A stretch of DNA of 64,000 nucleotides from Luteibacter mycovicinus (lineage in GTDB: Bacteria; Pseudomonadota; Gammaproteobacteria; Xanthomonadales; Rhodanobacteraceae): contig NZ_JQNL01000001.1 in assembly GCF_000745235.1 (NCBI RefSeq), positions 2,496,001 through 2,560,000 of the forward strand. Direction: 5' to 3'. Positions within the stretch are counted from its first letter, which is position 1; the number at the start of each line of letters is the position of its first letter. Both the position numbers and the translations under genes were made by a program. Of this stretch, positions 42,567 to 51,673 are shown in pieces. The notes beneath the pieces are model-generated. The model made no database searches. It had not been told where the DNA came from and saw nothing but the letters and a program-made list of their open reading frames with translations.

Positions 42567-43610
42567 ATGCGCGGATATCGCGTGCTGACCCTGGCCCTTG
42601 CGGGTCTGCTCTCGATGCCGGCCTTTGCCGCCACGCCCTGGGCCGGTGCCCAGGGTCCGGCGAAGGGGCCGCTCAAGGCGCCGGTGGCGCAGAAGGACCA
42701 GACCAAGGCCCTGCTGCAGTTCCAGAAAGATCTGGCCAGCGTCCTGGCGCTGCGCACCGAAGCCGAGCCGCTGCTGGGCGCCGCGCTGCTGGCGCGCCCG
42801 CTGGCCAATCCGCCCGAGGTGCTGAGCTACCACGCCCTTCTCGAGCGTGCGTCGCGCAATGCCGACGCGGGCCCGGCGGTCACCTGGGCCTCGCTGGCCG
42901 ACTGTGACGCCAAGGCGGGCGCCTGCCCGAACGCGGAGGCCCTGGCCACGCTGCAGAAGCAGGCGCCGGACAACGCGGCCGTCTGGTTGCTCAAGCTGGG
43001 CGTCGACGACCATAACGGTGCCGGCAAGGACACGCGCAGCGATCTCGCCCGCGCCGCCAACGCCCGGCTTTACGACGACTACCTCGGTTCCAGCCTCAAG
43101 GCGCTGGCCAACTCGGTCAGCCAGCTGCCGCCACCGCCGGACACCTTCAATCCGCTGCAGGGCGCGGGGGCGGCAGGCGTGCAGATGGTCATCGTCTTCG
43201 GTCTGGCCAGCGCGCAGCCGATGCCTGGGTTCCAGGTCACCGCGAAGTACTGCGAAGACAACAAGAGCGATGCCGGCGTGGTGGGCGACTGCCTGAAGCT
43301 CGCGAAGGTTCTGGAGTGGGGCAGCAGTCCGCTCGGTCGTTCGCTGGGCCTGCATCTGCGTGAAACCCTGTCCACCGACACCGCCGAGCAGCAGTCCGCG
43401 AAGACCGCTCGCATGAACCTGGTCTGGCAGATGCAGCGCTTCGCGCAGCTCAACGTCCAGGCCCAGGGTGACAAGGTGACGGCGCAGAAGCTGCTGTCGC
43501 TGGCGCGCAGCGGCGGCACCGAGATGAGCGTGGTGCTGGCTTCGCTGCGTGCTTACGGTATGCCGGCGGAAGCCCCGGCAGGATGGGAGCCGGCTAAGGT
43601 CGAGCAATAG
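42567..43610 (+). CDS. Exported hypothetical protein
   Basis: The 347-residue protein has a signal peptide (1-21, MPAFA). The mature protein is helical and Ala/Leu-rich, with two Cys pairs (SLADCDAKAGACPN; KYCEDNKSDAGVVGDCLKL) fit for periplasmic disulfides. APDNAAVWLLKLGV and similar segments suggest tetratricopeptide-like helical repeats. Function unknown. GGAG lies seven bases before ATG 42567; a longer frame from 42384 overlaps the divergent small gene and is rejected. A strong terminator follows. Confidence 0.85.
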   Translation: MRGYRVLTLALAGLLSMPAFAATPWAGAQGPAKGPLKAPVAQKDQTKALLQFQKDLASVLALRTEAEPLLGAALLARPLANPPEVLSYHALLERASRNADAGPAVTWASLADCDAKAGACPNAEALATLQKQAPDNAAVWLLKLGVDDHNGAGKDTRSDLARAANARLYDDYLGSSLKALANSVSQLPPPPDTFNPLQGAGAAGVQMVIVFGLASAQPMPGFQVTAKYCEDNKSDAGVVGDCLKLAKVLEWGSSPLGRSLGLHLRETLSTDTAEQQSAKTARMNLVWQMQRFAQLNVQAQGDKVTAQKLLSLARSGGTEMSVVLASLRAYGMPAEAPAGWEPAKVEQ

Positions 43611-43629
43611 GCCTGTCTGAATTGAGCCA

Positions 43630-43663
43630 AAAAAAACGGGCGCCCATGGGCGCCCGTTTTTTT
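43630..43663. terminator. Rho-independent terminator
   Basis: The arm ACGGGCGCCC, a 2-nt AT centre and its complement form a near-perfect palindrome, flanked by A-tract and T-tract. It terminates the exported hypothetical gene (+) and could also serve speE (-). Confidence 0.92.
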
Positions 43664-43674
43664 ATTGAACCGCC

Positions 43675-43732
43675 TGTAGGAGCGCGCCCTGCGCGCGAAT
43701 CCCTTACATCGCGCGCAGGGCGCGCTCTTACA
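43675..43732. repeat. REP-like inverted pair
   Basis: TGTAGGAGCGCGCCCTGCGC (and four more bases) at 43675-43698 is mirrored at 43709-43732 with one mismatch and a 10-nt loop. The TGTAGGAGCGCG head is typical of extragenic palindromes in Pseudomonas and Xanthomonadales relatives. It lies between terminator and the speE 3' end, where it can stabilise mRNA ends. Confidence 0.85.
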
Positions 43733-43739
43733 GATGCGG

Positions 43740-44597
43740 TCAGTCGCCCAGTTCGGTCCGCATGAACTCGGGCTGCGCCAGCGCACCCTTGTGGATTTCA
43801 GCGTTGTAGTACTTCGTCGGGAAGCCCTTGCTGATGGCGCCGCGCTCGCGGAAACCGGACAGGTCGCCATCCTTGCGCGCCATGGTGCAGCTCCACCAGC
43901 CGGTGGGGTAGCACGGCTGCGGGAAGGGCAGGGTACGCACGGCCTTGAAGCCCGAGGTGCGCATGGCCGAACGCATGGCCTTGATCAGCTCGATGTGGGC
44001 CAGCGGGGATTCCGACTGCTGCACGAGGATGCCGCCGTGGCGCAGGGCCTTGTAGCAGCTGGCGTAGAAGGCGGCGTTGAACAGACCTTCGGCCGGACCC
44101 ACCGGGTCGGTCGAGTCGACGATGATCAGGTCGATGGACTCCGGATCCGCCTCGGCCATGTACTTGATGCCGTCGATGAAGAGCAGTTCGGCGCGCGGGT
44201 CGTTGTTGGCGTCGCACAGTTCCGGGAAGTACTGCTCGGCAAGGCGGGTGACGCGCTCGTCGATCTCCACCTGGGTGGCCTTCTCGACTTCCTCGTGCTT
44301 GAGCACTTCGCGCAGGGTGCCGCAGTCGCCGCCACCGATGATGACGACACGCTTGGCACGGGCGTGGGTGAACAGCGCCGGATGGGTCATCATTTCGTGG
44401 TACAGGAAGTTGTCGCGGCTGGTCAGCATGACGCAGCCGTCGATCACCATGAGATTGCCCCAGTCGGTGGTCTGGTAGATCTCGATGGTCTGGAATTCGG
44501 TCTTCTCGGCGTGCAGCAGGCGCTCGACACGGAAACCGATGGATGAGCCGGAGGCCTGGTGGGCTTCGGTAAACCAGCTGAGCTGCTGTTGCGACAT
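43740..44597 (-). CDS. speE: Spermidine synthase
   Basis: This 285-residue aminopropyltransferase has the decarboxylated-SAM site GGGDCGTLREVLKH (from 88), EIDERVTRLAEQYFPEL, and the catalytic DSTDPVGPAEGLF. It makes spermidine from putrescine. ATG 44597 (SQQQLSWFTEAH) was chosen by family start; the frame is open much further upstream. It is divergent from speA, giving a polyamine locus. Confidence 0.96.
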   Translation of the reverse strand: MSQQQLSWFTEAHQASGSSIGFRVERLLHAEKTEFQTIEIYQTTDWGNLMVIDGCVMLTSRDNFLYHEMMTHPALFTHARAKRVVIIGGGDCGTLREVLKHEEVEKATQVEIDERVTRLAEQYFPELCDANNDPRAELLFIDGIKYMAEADPESIDLIIVDSTDPVGPAEGLFNAAFYASCYKALRHGGILVQQSESPLAHIELIKAMRSAMRTSGFKAVRTLPFPQPCYPTGWWSCTMARKDGDLSGFRERGAISKGFPTKYYNAEIHKGALAQPEFMRTELGD

Positions 44598-44925
44598 GAC
44601 TCGGATCCTGAAAAGAGGTAAGGGACCAAACACGGGATTGTACCGGCTCCGGGTCCGGAATCGGCCAAGTCCTTGCCCTGGCACAAATGTGGGTCGTCCC
44701 TGACGGCAATGTTGCCCCGGGCGGGGCGATACACGGATGTCATCCGTCGCCGCTACAATACGCGGTCTGCCCCGTCTCCCCGGACGGCGCAGACCCTGTC
44801 TGGTCGGCCCCGCGGCGTGCGAGGCTCCCGGTCGCCAGACTCGCTTCAGGTCAAAGTTCGCCGCTGCGACTGTTCCGCGCCCCCCACGGGGACACGACAC
44901 AATCACGAGGGAGATCGTCGCCACC
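44598..44925. promoter_or_regulatory. Shared speE/speA promoter region
   Basis: This 328-bp gap between divergent starts holds TACAAT-like -10 elements in each direction: 44754-44759 on + (toward speA) and 44642-44637 on - (toward speE). No convincing -35 is placed at 17 bp from either. The long leader of speA (over 150 nt) could carry regulation, but I see no known riboswitch. An open frame reads through on both strands without family resemblance. Confidence 0.4.
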
Positions 44926-46815
44926 ATGACGAACTGGACCACCGAACGCGCGAAGCTGACTTACGCGATCCCACACTGGAGCAATGGCTACGTGGATGTG
45001 GCCGGCAATGGTCACCTGCAGATGCGCCCTCGCGGCGACGAGGGCCCGGCCCTCGACCTGCCGGCCATTGTCGATCAGGCCACGGCCCAGGGCCTGCGCC
45101 TGCCGTTGCTCGTCCGCTTCCCGGATATCCTCGCCGACCGTCTGGCGCGCCTGCAGCAGGCGTTCGCCAAAGCGATCGATGACGCCAGATACGCCGGTTC
45201 CTACACGGCCATCTACCCGATCAAGGTTAACCAGCAGCGCGGCGTCGTCAGCGAACTGGTCGCCGCGGGCGAAGAGGGTTTCGGCCTCGAGGCCGGTTCC
45301 AAGCCGGAGCTGATGGCCGTGCTCGCCTATGCCCGCCCCGGCAGCATGGTGGTGTGCAACGGCTACAAGGACCGCGAGTACGTGCGTCTCGCGCTGATCG
45401 GGCGCAAGCTCGGTCTGCGCGTCCACATCGTCATCGAGAAGCTCTCCGAACTCGACCACGTGTTCGCCGAGGCGAAGGCGCTGGATGTCGAGCCGCTGCT
45501 CGGCGTGCGCGTGCGCCTGGCCTCGATCGGCGCCGGCAAGTGGCAGAACACCGGTGGCGACAAAGGCAAGTTCGGTCTCAGCCCCGGTCAGGTGCTGGAG
45601 CTGATCGAACGCCTCGACGCCGCGGGCCTCAAGCACACGCTGAGGCTGCAGCACTTCCACATGGGCTCGCAGATCTCCAACGTGCGCGATATCGCCGCCG
45701 GCATGCGCGAAGCCGTGCGCTACTTCGTCGAACTGCACCGGCTGGGCGTGCCCATCGACGTCGTCGACGTGGGCGGCGGTCTGGGCGTGGATTACGAAGG
45801 CACCCGCTCGCGCAGCTATAACTCGATCAACTACAGCCTGGGTCAGTACGCCGCCAGCATCGTGCAGCCGCTGGCCGAGGCCGTCGCCGAGCACGGCATG
45901 AAGGCGCCGGTCATCTTTACCGAGTCCGGTCGCGCGATGACCGCGCACCACGCGGTGATGGTGGTCAACGTCACCGAGGTGGAAGAGGTACCCGAGGGTT
46001 CGGTGCCCGCACCGCGCGCGGACGAGCCGACGGTGCTGCGTCATCTTCGCGAGACGCACGCCGAGCTCGACAGCCGGCCGCCGCTGGAGCTGTTCCACGA
46101 AGCGCAGCATCACTTCGCCGAGGGCCAGGCGCTCTACGCGCTGGGTCAGCTCGACCTGCGCGACCGCGCGAAGCTCGACGACCTGTTCTACGCCATCGCC
46201 AACGCGGTGCGTCCGCGCCTGCTGCCGGCGGAGCGCGCGCATCGTCAGGCGCTGGACGACCTGGACGAGAAGCTGGTCGACAAGTACTTCGTGAACTTCT
46301 CCGTGTTCGAGTCGGTGCCGGATATCTGGGCGATCGATCAGATCTTTCCGATCGTGCCGATCTCACGTCTGGACGAGGAACCCACGCGCCGGGGCGTGAT
46401 CGCCGACCTCACCTGCGACTCGGACGGCCGTATCGATCATTACGTGGATGCCGAAGGCGTGGACGTCAGCCTGCCGCTGCACGCCCTGCGTGACGACCAG
46501 TCGTACCGCCTCGGTATCTTCATGGTCGGCGCGTACCAGGAAACCCTGGGCGACATCCACAACCTGTTCGGCGACACCGACGCGGTGAATGTCCGCGCGA
46601 CGGCCGACGGTTACGAGTTCGCGCACGTGCGTCATGGCGACACGACGGACCTGATGCTCGACTACGTGGGTTACGACCTCAGGCAGCTGCGCCAGTCCTA
46701 CACCGACCGGCTTGCCGCGGCAGGCATTACCGGCGCCGAGGCGGAGATGTTGTCCGCCTCGCTGGACAAGGGCCTCACCGGCTACACGTACCTCGCGGAA
46801 ACCGCAGGGCGTTGA
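44926..46815 (+). CDS. speA: Biosynthetic arginine decarboxylase
   Basis: The 629-residue PLP enzyme has Lys100 in AIYPIKVNQQ for Schiff base formation, GFGLEAGSKPEL, LQHFHMGSQISNVRDI, DVGGGLGVDYEG and FTESGRAMTAHHAVMVVNV. Length and domain order match bacterial biosynthetic SpeA. It turns arginine into agmatine for putrescine synthesis. GAGGGAG lies farther than usual upstream of ATG 44926. Divergent from speE. Confidence 0.96.
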   Translation: MTNWTTERAKLTYAIPHWSNGYVDVAGNGHLQMRPRGDEGPALDLPAIVDQATAQGLRLPLLVRFPDILADRLARLQQAFAKAIDDARYAGSYTAIYPIKVNQQRGVVSELVAAGEEGFGLEAGSKPELMAVLAYARPGSMVVCNGYKDREYVRLALIGRKLGLRVHIVIEKLSELDHVFAEAKALDVEPLLGVRVRLASIGAGKWQNTGGDKGKFGLSPGQVLELIERLDAAGLKHTLRLQHFHMGSQISNVRDIAAGMREAVRYFVELHRLGVPIDVVDVGGGLGVDYEGTRSRSYNSINYSLGQYAASIVQPLAEAVAEHGMKAPVIFTESGRAMTAHHAVMVVNVTEVEEVPEGSVPAPRADEPTVLRHLRETHAELDSRPPLELFHEAQHHFAEGQALYALGQLDLRDRAKLDDLFYAIANAVRPRLLPAERAHRQALDDLDEKLVDKYFVNFSVFESVPDIWAIDQIFPIVPISRLDEEPTRRGVIADLTCDSDGRIDHYVDAEGVDVSLPLHALRDDQSYRLGIFMVGAYQETLGDIHNLFGDTDAVNVRATADGYEFAHVRHGDTTDLMLDYVGYDLRQLRQSYTDRLAAAGITGAEAEMLSASLDKGLTGYTYLAETAGR

Positions 46816-46877
46816 TTCCAACCGCGGCGCCTCAGGGCGCCGCGTCTCTTTTCAGACATCGGACAAAGGTTTTCGGG

Positions 46878-47738
46878 ATGACCCTCAAGGCAGCATTCAT
46901 CGGACTCGGCGCGATGGGCGCCCCCATGGCGGGACATCTTCATGCGAAGGGCCTGCTGGCCGCGGTCGGCAATCGCTCACAGGCGAAGGCCGATGCGCTG
47001 GCGAAGGAGCTTGGCGTTGACTCGCCCGATCTCGCGGGCATTGCCTCGTCATGTGACGTGATCGCCCTGTGCGTCAGTGCGGATGCGGACGTCATCGGCG
47101 TGGTGGAAGCGCTGGCTCCGTCATTGAAGAAGGGGGCGATCGTCATCGATCACTCGACCGTGGCTCCCGCCACGGCGAAGAAGGCCGCCAGCCTGCTCGC
47201 CGATGTGGGCGCGCTGTTCCTGGATGCGCCGGTGTCCGGCGGCGTCGAAGGCGCGAAGAACGGCAAGCTGTCCGTGATGGTCGGCGGCGACGCGGAGGTG
47301 CTCGAGCGGGCACGTCCGGTGCTGGAAGCCTACGGTGCGCGTATCACGCACATGGGCGCGGTCGGCAGTGGCCAGGCGACCAAGGCGGTCAATCAGGTGC
47401 TGGTCGCGGGCATTGCCCACGCGGTGACGGAAGGGCTGGCGCTGGGTGAAGCGCTCGGTCTCCAGGCGGATCGCCTCATTCCGACGCTGGCGGCGGGCGC
47501 GGCGGGTAACTGGTTTCTCGACAAGCGCGGCGCGACGATGCTGCGCAACGAGTTTTCGGTGGGCTTCAAGCTGGCGCTGCTGCACAAGGACCTCGGCATC
47601 GTGCGCGGTATCGCGAAGGACGCGGGTACCAACCACACCATCATCGAGCAGTCGCTGGCCGACTTCGCCGAACTGATGTCGCAGGGCTACGGTGATGACG
47701 ACATTTCGGCACTCATTCGCCTGAAACGCGCTGACTGA
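46878..47738 (+). CDS. Beta-hydroxyacid dehydrogenase (3-hydroxyisobutyrate dehydrogenase family)
   Basis: This 286-residue NAD(P)-dependent protein has GLGAMGAPMAGHL at the N-terminus, SPDLAGIASSCDVIALCVS, the substrate signature DAPVSGGVEGAKNGKLSVMV, and the catalytic Lys in GQATKAVNQ. Substrate may be 3-hydroxyisobutyrate, tartronate semialdehyde or another beta-hydroxyacid. ATG 46878 has AAAGG upstream. It follows speA by 62 bp and ends in a terminator. Confidence 0.92.
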   Translation: MTLKAAFIGLGAMGAPMAGHLHAKGLLAAVGNRSQAKADALAKELGVDSPDLAGIASSCDVIALCVSADADVIGVVEALAPSLKKGAIVIDHSTVAPATAKKAASLLADVGALFLDAPVSGGVEGAKNGKLSVMVGGDAEVLERARPVLEAYGARITHMGAVGSGQATKAVNQVLVAGIAHAVTEGLALGEALGLQADRLIPTLAAGAAGNWFLDKRGATMLRNEFSVGFKLALLHKDLGIVRGIAKDAGTNHTIIEQSLADFAELMSQGYGDDDISALIRLKRAD

Positions 47739-47757
47739 CAGGCGGGTACATCGCTTC

Positions 47758-47789
47758 AAAAAAATCCCGCCTTTCGGCGGGATTTTTTT
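47758..47789. terminator. Rho-independent terminator
   Basis: AAAAAAA-TCCCGCC, loop TTTC, GGCGGGA-TTTTTTT. It lies between the convergent dehydrogenase (+) and SPOR (-) genes and works on both strands. Confidence 0.92.
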
Positions 47790-47809
47790 CGCGGCGGCGG
47801 GGGGTGACC

Positions 47810-48565
47810 TCAGCCGCCTTCCTTCAGGGCAATGGCGCTTATGCCCGCCGACTGCAGGCGCTGCTTGGTGCCTTCCAGATCGGTCGCGGACTTGAACGGG
47901 CCGAGGCGCACGCGGTTGTAGGTCTGCGAGCCGACCTTCACCGACTGGACGTTGGCAACGAAGCCCTGCAACGCGAGCTTGGCCTTCAATGCCTCCGCAT
48001 CGGCGGCGCTCGGGAACGCGCCAACCTGCAACAGGTAACCCGGGCTGCCCGTCGCGGCAGCGGGGGCGGCGGGCTGTGACGGAGCGGCGGTGACCGTCTG
48101 CGTCGCGGCCTTCGGCAGATTCGCCGCGGCTTGCTGCACCTGAGCCTGCTGCTGGGCGGCGGCAGCCTGCTGAGCCTGCGCCTGCTGGGTCTGTTGCGCG
48201 GCCAGTTGCTGCTGTTTCTGCTGCTGGGCTTCGGCACTGGCCTGGGCGCGGATCTCGGCGTCCGGAATGCGGACTTCCTTCTCCGAAAGCACCGAATAGA
48301 AATCGTACGACGGCTTCTTCGGTTTCTCGGGTGCGGTCTGCTCGACGACGCCCGGGTCGCTGCCCTTCTGCGCGGTGGCTTCCGGGTTCGGCGCCGGACC
48401 CTGCTGCTTCTGCATCATGGGAATCAGCGTGCCGCGCATGGCGTAGGCCATGAGCAGGGCGCCGGCGAGGATGCCGATCAGTGCCCAGCCCCAGCCGGGC
48501 ATGCCGCCGCTCGAACCGTTGCGGACGGCCTGACGGCCTTTCGTCGCCTTCTTGCGTGTTGCCAT
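47810..48565 (-). CDS. SPOR-domain membrane protein
   Basis: This 251-residue inner-membrane protein has one TM helix (about 23-43), a periplasmic coiled Gln/Ala-rich segment (107-165), and a C-terminal SPOR domain (LLQVGAFPSAADAEALKAKL; RVRLGPF). SPOR domains bind glycan strands stripped of stem peptides at the division site (FtsN/DedD-like). It starts directly after the argS stop (TAA then ATG), so the two are cotranscribed. Confidence 0.93.
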   Translation of the reverse strand: MATRKKATKGRQAVRNGSSGGMPGWGWALIGILAGALLMAYAMRGTLIPMMQKQQGPAPNPEATAQKGSDPGVVEQTAPEKPKKPSYDFYSVLSEKEVRIPDAEIRAQASAEAQQQKQQQLAAQQTQQAQAQQAAAAQQQAQVQQAAANLPKAATQTVTAAPSQPAAPAAATGSPGYLLQVGAFPSAADAEALKAKLALQGFVANVQSVKVGSQTYNRVRLGPFKSATDLEGTKQRLQSAGISAIALKEGG

Positions 48566-50254
48566 TTACATGCTCTCCGGGGCCGAAATGCCCAGCAGAT
48601 CCAGACCGTTGCGAAGCACCTGCTGCGTGGCCGCCACAAGCGCGAGGCGGGCGTCACGCAGATCGGCGTCGTCCACGATCCACTTATGCTCGTGATAGTA
48701 ACTGTGGAGCGCGCCCGCGAGTTCGCGCAGATACTGCGCGATCAGGTGCGGTTCCAGATTGGCGGCTGCCGACTCGACCATTTCGGGGTAACGCGACAGC
48801 TCGACCATCAGCGCCGACTCGTGCTCGGTGGCGAGCAGGTCGAGCTTCGCGAGACCGTTGCCCCGATCCGTGGACAGGCCGCGGTCGGCCAGTTCGCGGA
48901 AGACGCGGCTGGCGCGTGCGTGCGCGTACTGGATGTAATAGACCGGGTTGTCGTTACTCTGCGAGCGGGCCAGGTCGATGTCGAAGACCAGCTGCGAATC
49001 CGCCTTGCGGGCGATCAGGAAGTAACGCGTGGCGTCACGGCCCGCTTCGTCGATGAGGTCGCGCAGGGTGACGTAGGAACCGGCGCGCTTGGAGATCTTC
49101 ACCTCTTCGCCGCCGCGCATCACCGTCACCATCTGGTGCAGCACGTATTCCGGCCAGTTCTTCGGAATGCCGGTGTCGAGCGCCTGCAGGCCGGCTTTCA
49201 CGCGGGCCAGGGAGCCGTGGTGATCCGAACCCAGCTCGGTGATGGCGCGCTCGTAGCCGCGCTGCCACTTGGTGCGGTGGTAGGCCACGTCCGGGAGGAA
49301 ATAGGTGAACGTGCCATCGGACTTGCGCATGACGCGGTCCTTGTCGTCACCGAAATCCGTCGAGCGGAGCCACAGCGCGCCGCCTTCCTCATAGGTATGT
49401 CCGTGGGCCACGAGCTCCTTCACGGTCTCGTCGACCCGGCCCTCGCTGTAGAGCGACGACTCGAGGTAATACACGTCGAAACCGACACCGAACGCCTTGA
49501 GGTCCAGATCCTGCTCGTTGCGCAGGTAGGCCACGGCGAAGCGACGGATATCGTCCAGGTTGTCGGCGTCACCGGTACCGACGACGGTCTCGCCGTCGGC
49601 TTCGACCGATTCCTTCGCCAGAAAGGCGCGGGCCACTTCGGCGATGTAGTCGCCGCGGTAGCCGGATTCCGGCCAGCCCGCTTCGTCCGGGGCGATGCCC
49701 CTGGCGCGCGCCTGGGTGGACAGGGCCAGGTTTGCGATCTGCACGCCCGCGTCGTTGTAATAGAACTCGCGGAACACTTTCCAGCCGCTGGCGGCCAGCA
49801 GGCGACTCAGGCTGTCGCCGATCGCCGCCGCGCGGCCATGGCCGACATGCAGCGGGCCGGTCGGGTTGGCCGAGACGAACTCGACGCCCGCCGTACGGCC
49901 ACCGCCGTCGCGGTTGTGCCCGTAGCGGTCGCCTTCGGCCAGCGCGCGATCGATCTCGGCGTGGAAGGCGGCCGGAGCCAGGAAGAAGTTGATGAAGCCC
50001 GGGCCGGCGATGTCGACCTTGCCCACCAGGGAGGAGGCGGGAAGCGCTTCGACCAGGTCCGTGGCGAGATCGCGCGGCTTACGGCCGGCGGCCTTGGCCA
50101 TCATCATGGCCACGTTGGTGGCGAAGTCGCCGTGCTCGCGGTTGCGCGTGCGCTCGATCACGAACGTGGGCGCGACGAAATCGGACGGCAGTTTGCCGGA
50201 CTCACGCATAGCCCCGATGGCCTGCAGGACGAGTTGTTTCAGCTGTGCTTTCAC
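48566..50254 (-). CDS. argS: Arginyl-tRNA synthetase
   Basis: This 562-residue class I synthetase has the HIGH-like HVGH (136-139) in [17 protein letters not shown]-like KISKRAG, and the N-terminal Arg-specific Add1 domain. The DALR anticodon-binding domain forms the last 120 residues. It charges tRNA-Arg. Start is GTG 50254. The SPOR gene follows with no gap. Confidence 0.96.
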   Translation of the reverse strand: MKAQLKQLVLQAIGAMRESGKLPSDFVAPTFVIERTRNREHGDFATNVAMMMAKAAGRKPRDLATDLVEALPASSLVGKVDIAGPGFINFFLAPAAFHAEIDRALAEGDRYGHNRDGGGRTAGVEFVSANPTGPLHVGHGRAAAIGDSLSRLLAASGWKVFREFYYNDAGVQIANLALSTQARARGIAPDEAGWPESGYRGDYIAEVARAFLAKESVEADGETVVGTGDADNLDDIRRFAVAYLRNEQDLDLKAFGVGFDVYYLESSLYSEGRVDETVKELVAHGHTYEEGGALWLRSTDFGDDKDRVMRKSDGTFTYFLPDVAYHRTKWQRGYERAITELGSDHHGSLARVKAGLQALDTGIPKNWPEYVLHQMVTVMRGGEEVKISKRAGSYVTLRDLIDEAGRDATRYFLIARKADSQLVFDIDLARSQSNDNPVYYIQYAHARASRVFRELADRGLSTDRGNGLAKLDLLATEHESALMVELSRYPEMVESAAANLEPHLIAQYLRELAGALHSYYHEHKWIVDDADLRDARLALVAATQQVLRNGLDLLGISAPESM

Positions 50255-50332
50255 GGGATGGGCGACGCGGATATGGAACCGGCAATCCTATCAGAAGGGC
50301 CACATGGGCCGATCGTCCAGGGTAGCTCCCGG

Positions 50333-50361
50333 TTTTCCACAGCCTGTGGATAACTCTGTGG
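50333..50361. other. DnaA-box-like cluster
   Basis: TTTTCCACA (50333-50341; one mismatch to TTATCCACA) and its inverse TGTGGATAA (50345-50353; perfect DnaA box on the - strand) sit back to back, followed by TGTGG at 50357-50361. The pair lies upstream of argS, not near dnaA. It may bind DnaA as a titration or regulatory site. Confidence 0.45.
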
Positions 50362-50403
50362 GCAATAACGACGCGCTGCGACCCCGCGCCACATGGCGCC
50401 TCA

Positions 50404-50430
50404 TTGACATCATGGCGTAACAACTAAAAT
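50404..50430 (+). promoter_or_regulatory. Candidate sigma70 promoter reading toward radC side
   Basis: TTGACA (50404-50409) and TAAAAT (50425-50430) have a 15-bp spacer, slightly short. The region is AT-rich against its surroundings. No protein gene follows on the + strand; the candidate small RNA does. Confidence 0.4.
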
Positions 50431-50436
50431 ATCGTA

Positions 50437-50731
50437 TAAACAATGACTTGCAAGACTGACTTGCGCCGAGACACCAGCTGTGACGTCCAAGTGGCAAATC
50501 GGTGGAATGTGCATAAGTCGAATCCCGCAAGTGCCGCGGCGGCGTCTTCCGACGCTTTCACTGCACGCGTCACACGTCATGCGCCGCCACGTCACGGGGC
50601 TGTCATCGCCCATCGTCACAATTCTTGGTGTGCCCGGTGTCTCCCCGGCCCAACGGCACAAAGGGCTCACCACGCCCCTCCCTCGAAATGGTGACCCCAA
50701 CGGCGCGAGCGGCACTCGCGCCGTTTTTTTT
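50437..50731 (+). ncRNA. Candidate small RNA with C-rich hairpin loops
   Basis: The + strand between argS and radC has a promoter-like pair at 50404-50430 and a strong + strand terminator at 50701-50731, yet no convincing gene. Two hairpins precede the terminator. The first (50630-50659) pairs GTGCC with GGCAC, with inner CGG/CCG and loop TGTCTCC. The second (50663-50697) pairs GGG-TCACCA with TGGTGA-CCC and exposes CCCCTCCCTC, complementary to Shine-Dalgarno sequences. This resembles trans-acting sRNAs that mask ribosome-binding sites. The 5' end is uncertain: a shorter transcript starting near 50620 is possible. Confidence 0.5.
50701..50731 (+). terminator. Rho-independent terminator on the + strand
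   Basis: CGGCGCGAG, loop CGGCA, CTCGCGCCG, then eight T. The T-tract is only on the + strand, so it does not terminate radC, which is transcribed from the other strand; it ends a + strand transcript from the argS-radC gap. Confidence 0.9.
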
Positions 50732-50746
50732 GCCTGGAATCCGGAC

Positions 50747-51508
50747 TCAGATCAGTCCCCGGTCCGCCATGGACACCGGCTCGCCCTGCCCGATCACCAG
50801 GTGATCGAGAACCCGGATATCCATGAGTTTGAGGGCGTCGACCAGCACGCGGGTGATCTCGCGGTCCGCCCGGCTCGGTTCGGCCACGCCGGACGGGTGA
50901 TTGTGGGCGAGGATCACCGCCCCCGCGTGATGACGCAGGCAGGCCCGGACGACCTCGCGCGGGTACACGCTGGCGCCGTCGAGTGTGCCGCGGAACAGTT
51001 CTTCATACCCGAGCACCCGGTGCCGGGTATCCAGGAACAGGCAGGCGAACACCTCATAAGGAAGGTGCCGCAGCCGCGCCTTGAGATAAGCGGCACTGTC
51101 TTCCGAGGAACCGATGGCCGGCAGGTCGGTGAGTTCCTCTTTCAATGACCGGCGGGCCAGTTCGATGGTGGCGACCAGCCGTGCCCGCTTGGCCGGCCCG
51201 ACGCCGCTGAGTCTGGGCAGCTGGTCGGGATCCGAGAGCAGGCGGCCCAGGCTGCCCGCCTGGGCGAGCAGTGCCCGGCCGGTGGCGACGGCATCCCGTC
51301 CGGCGACACCGTTACCGAGGACGACGGCGAGCAGCTCCGCGTCCGACAGCGCGCTCGCGCCGTGAGCCAGCAGGCGTTCGCGAGGGCGGTCGCCGACCGG
51401 CCACTCCCGGATGGTCAGACCGCGTACGACGGGCGCGCCGGCGGTCGTCGCGTTGAATGCCGGTGCGTTGTCGCGCACGGCCGAACGATGGAGGTGCCCC
51501 CGCTTCAT
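50747..51508 (-). CDS. radC: RadC-family JAB-domain protein
   Basis: The 253-residue protein has a helix-hairpin-helix UPF0758 N-domain (LPRLSGVGPAKRARLVATIE) and a C-terminal JAB/MPN domain with His202, His204 and Asp216 in AHNHPSG...SRADREI. ATG 51508 has AAGGA seven bases upstream. About 30 residues precede the usual family start (TIREWP...DRPRERLL), because the codon at that point is not a start. The biochemical role of RadC is unsettled. Divergent from coaBC. Confidence 0.92.
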   Translation of the reverse strand: MKRGHLHRSAVRDNAPAFNATTAGAPVVRGLTIREWPVGDRPRERLLAHGASALSDAELLAVVLGNGVAGRDAVATGRALLAQAGSLGRLLSDPDQLPRLSGVGPAKRARLVATIELARRSLKEELTDLPAIGSSEDSAAYLKARLRHLPYEVFACLFLDTRHRVLGYEELFRGTLDGASVYPREVVRACLRHHAGAVILAHNHPSGVAEPSRADREITRVLVDALKLMDIRVLDHLVIGQGEPVSMADRGLI

Positions 51509-51673
51509 GAGTCGTCCTTCCTGGTGACCAGCCCGCGGCCGGTGTGACCTCCAACTTAGGAGCGTCGCGGACGAATGGCGATAGAACGATTCTGAAAATG
51601 CGGGGCAATATGGGTGCGAGGCATGAGCCGGTCCGTTAAGCTTGATGACCCCTCGCCACCGCGCCGTTTCGCC

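Noticed and set aside
48131..50353. Open frame of about 740 codons on the + strand
   Set aside because: It runs opposite the SPOR and argS genes; its content mirrors their codons and no family motif is seen.
50443..50694. 83-codon + strand frame ending just before a terminator
   Set aside because: The product is His/Arg/Ala-rich with no pattern of hydrophobic residues, no ribosome-binding site and no family resemblance; the hairpins favour RNA function.
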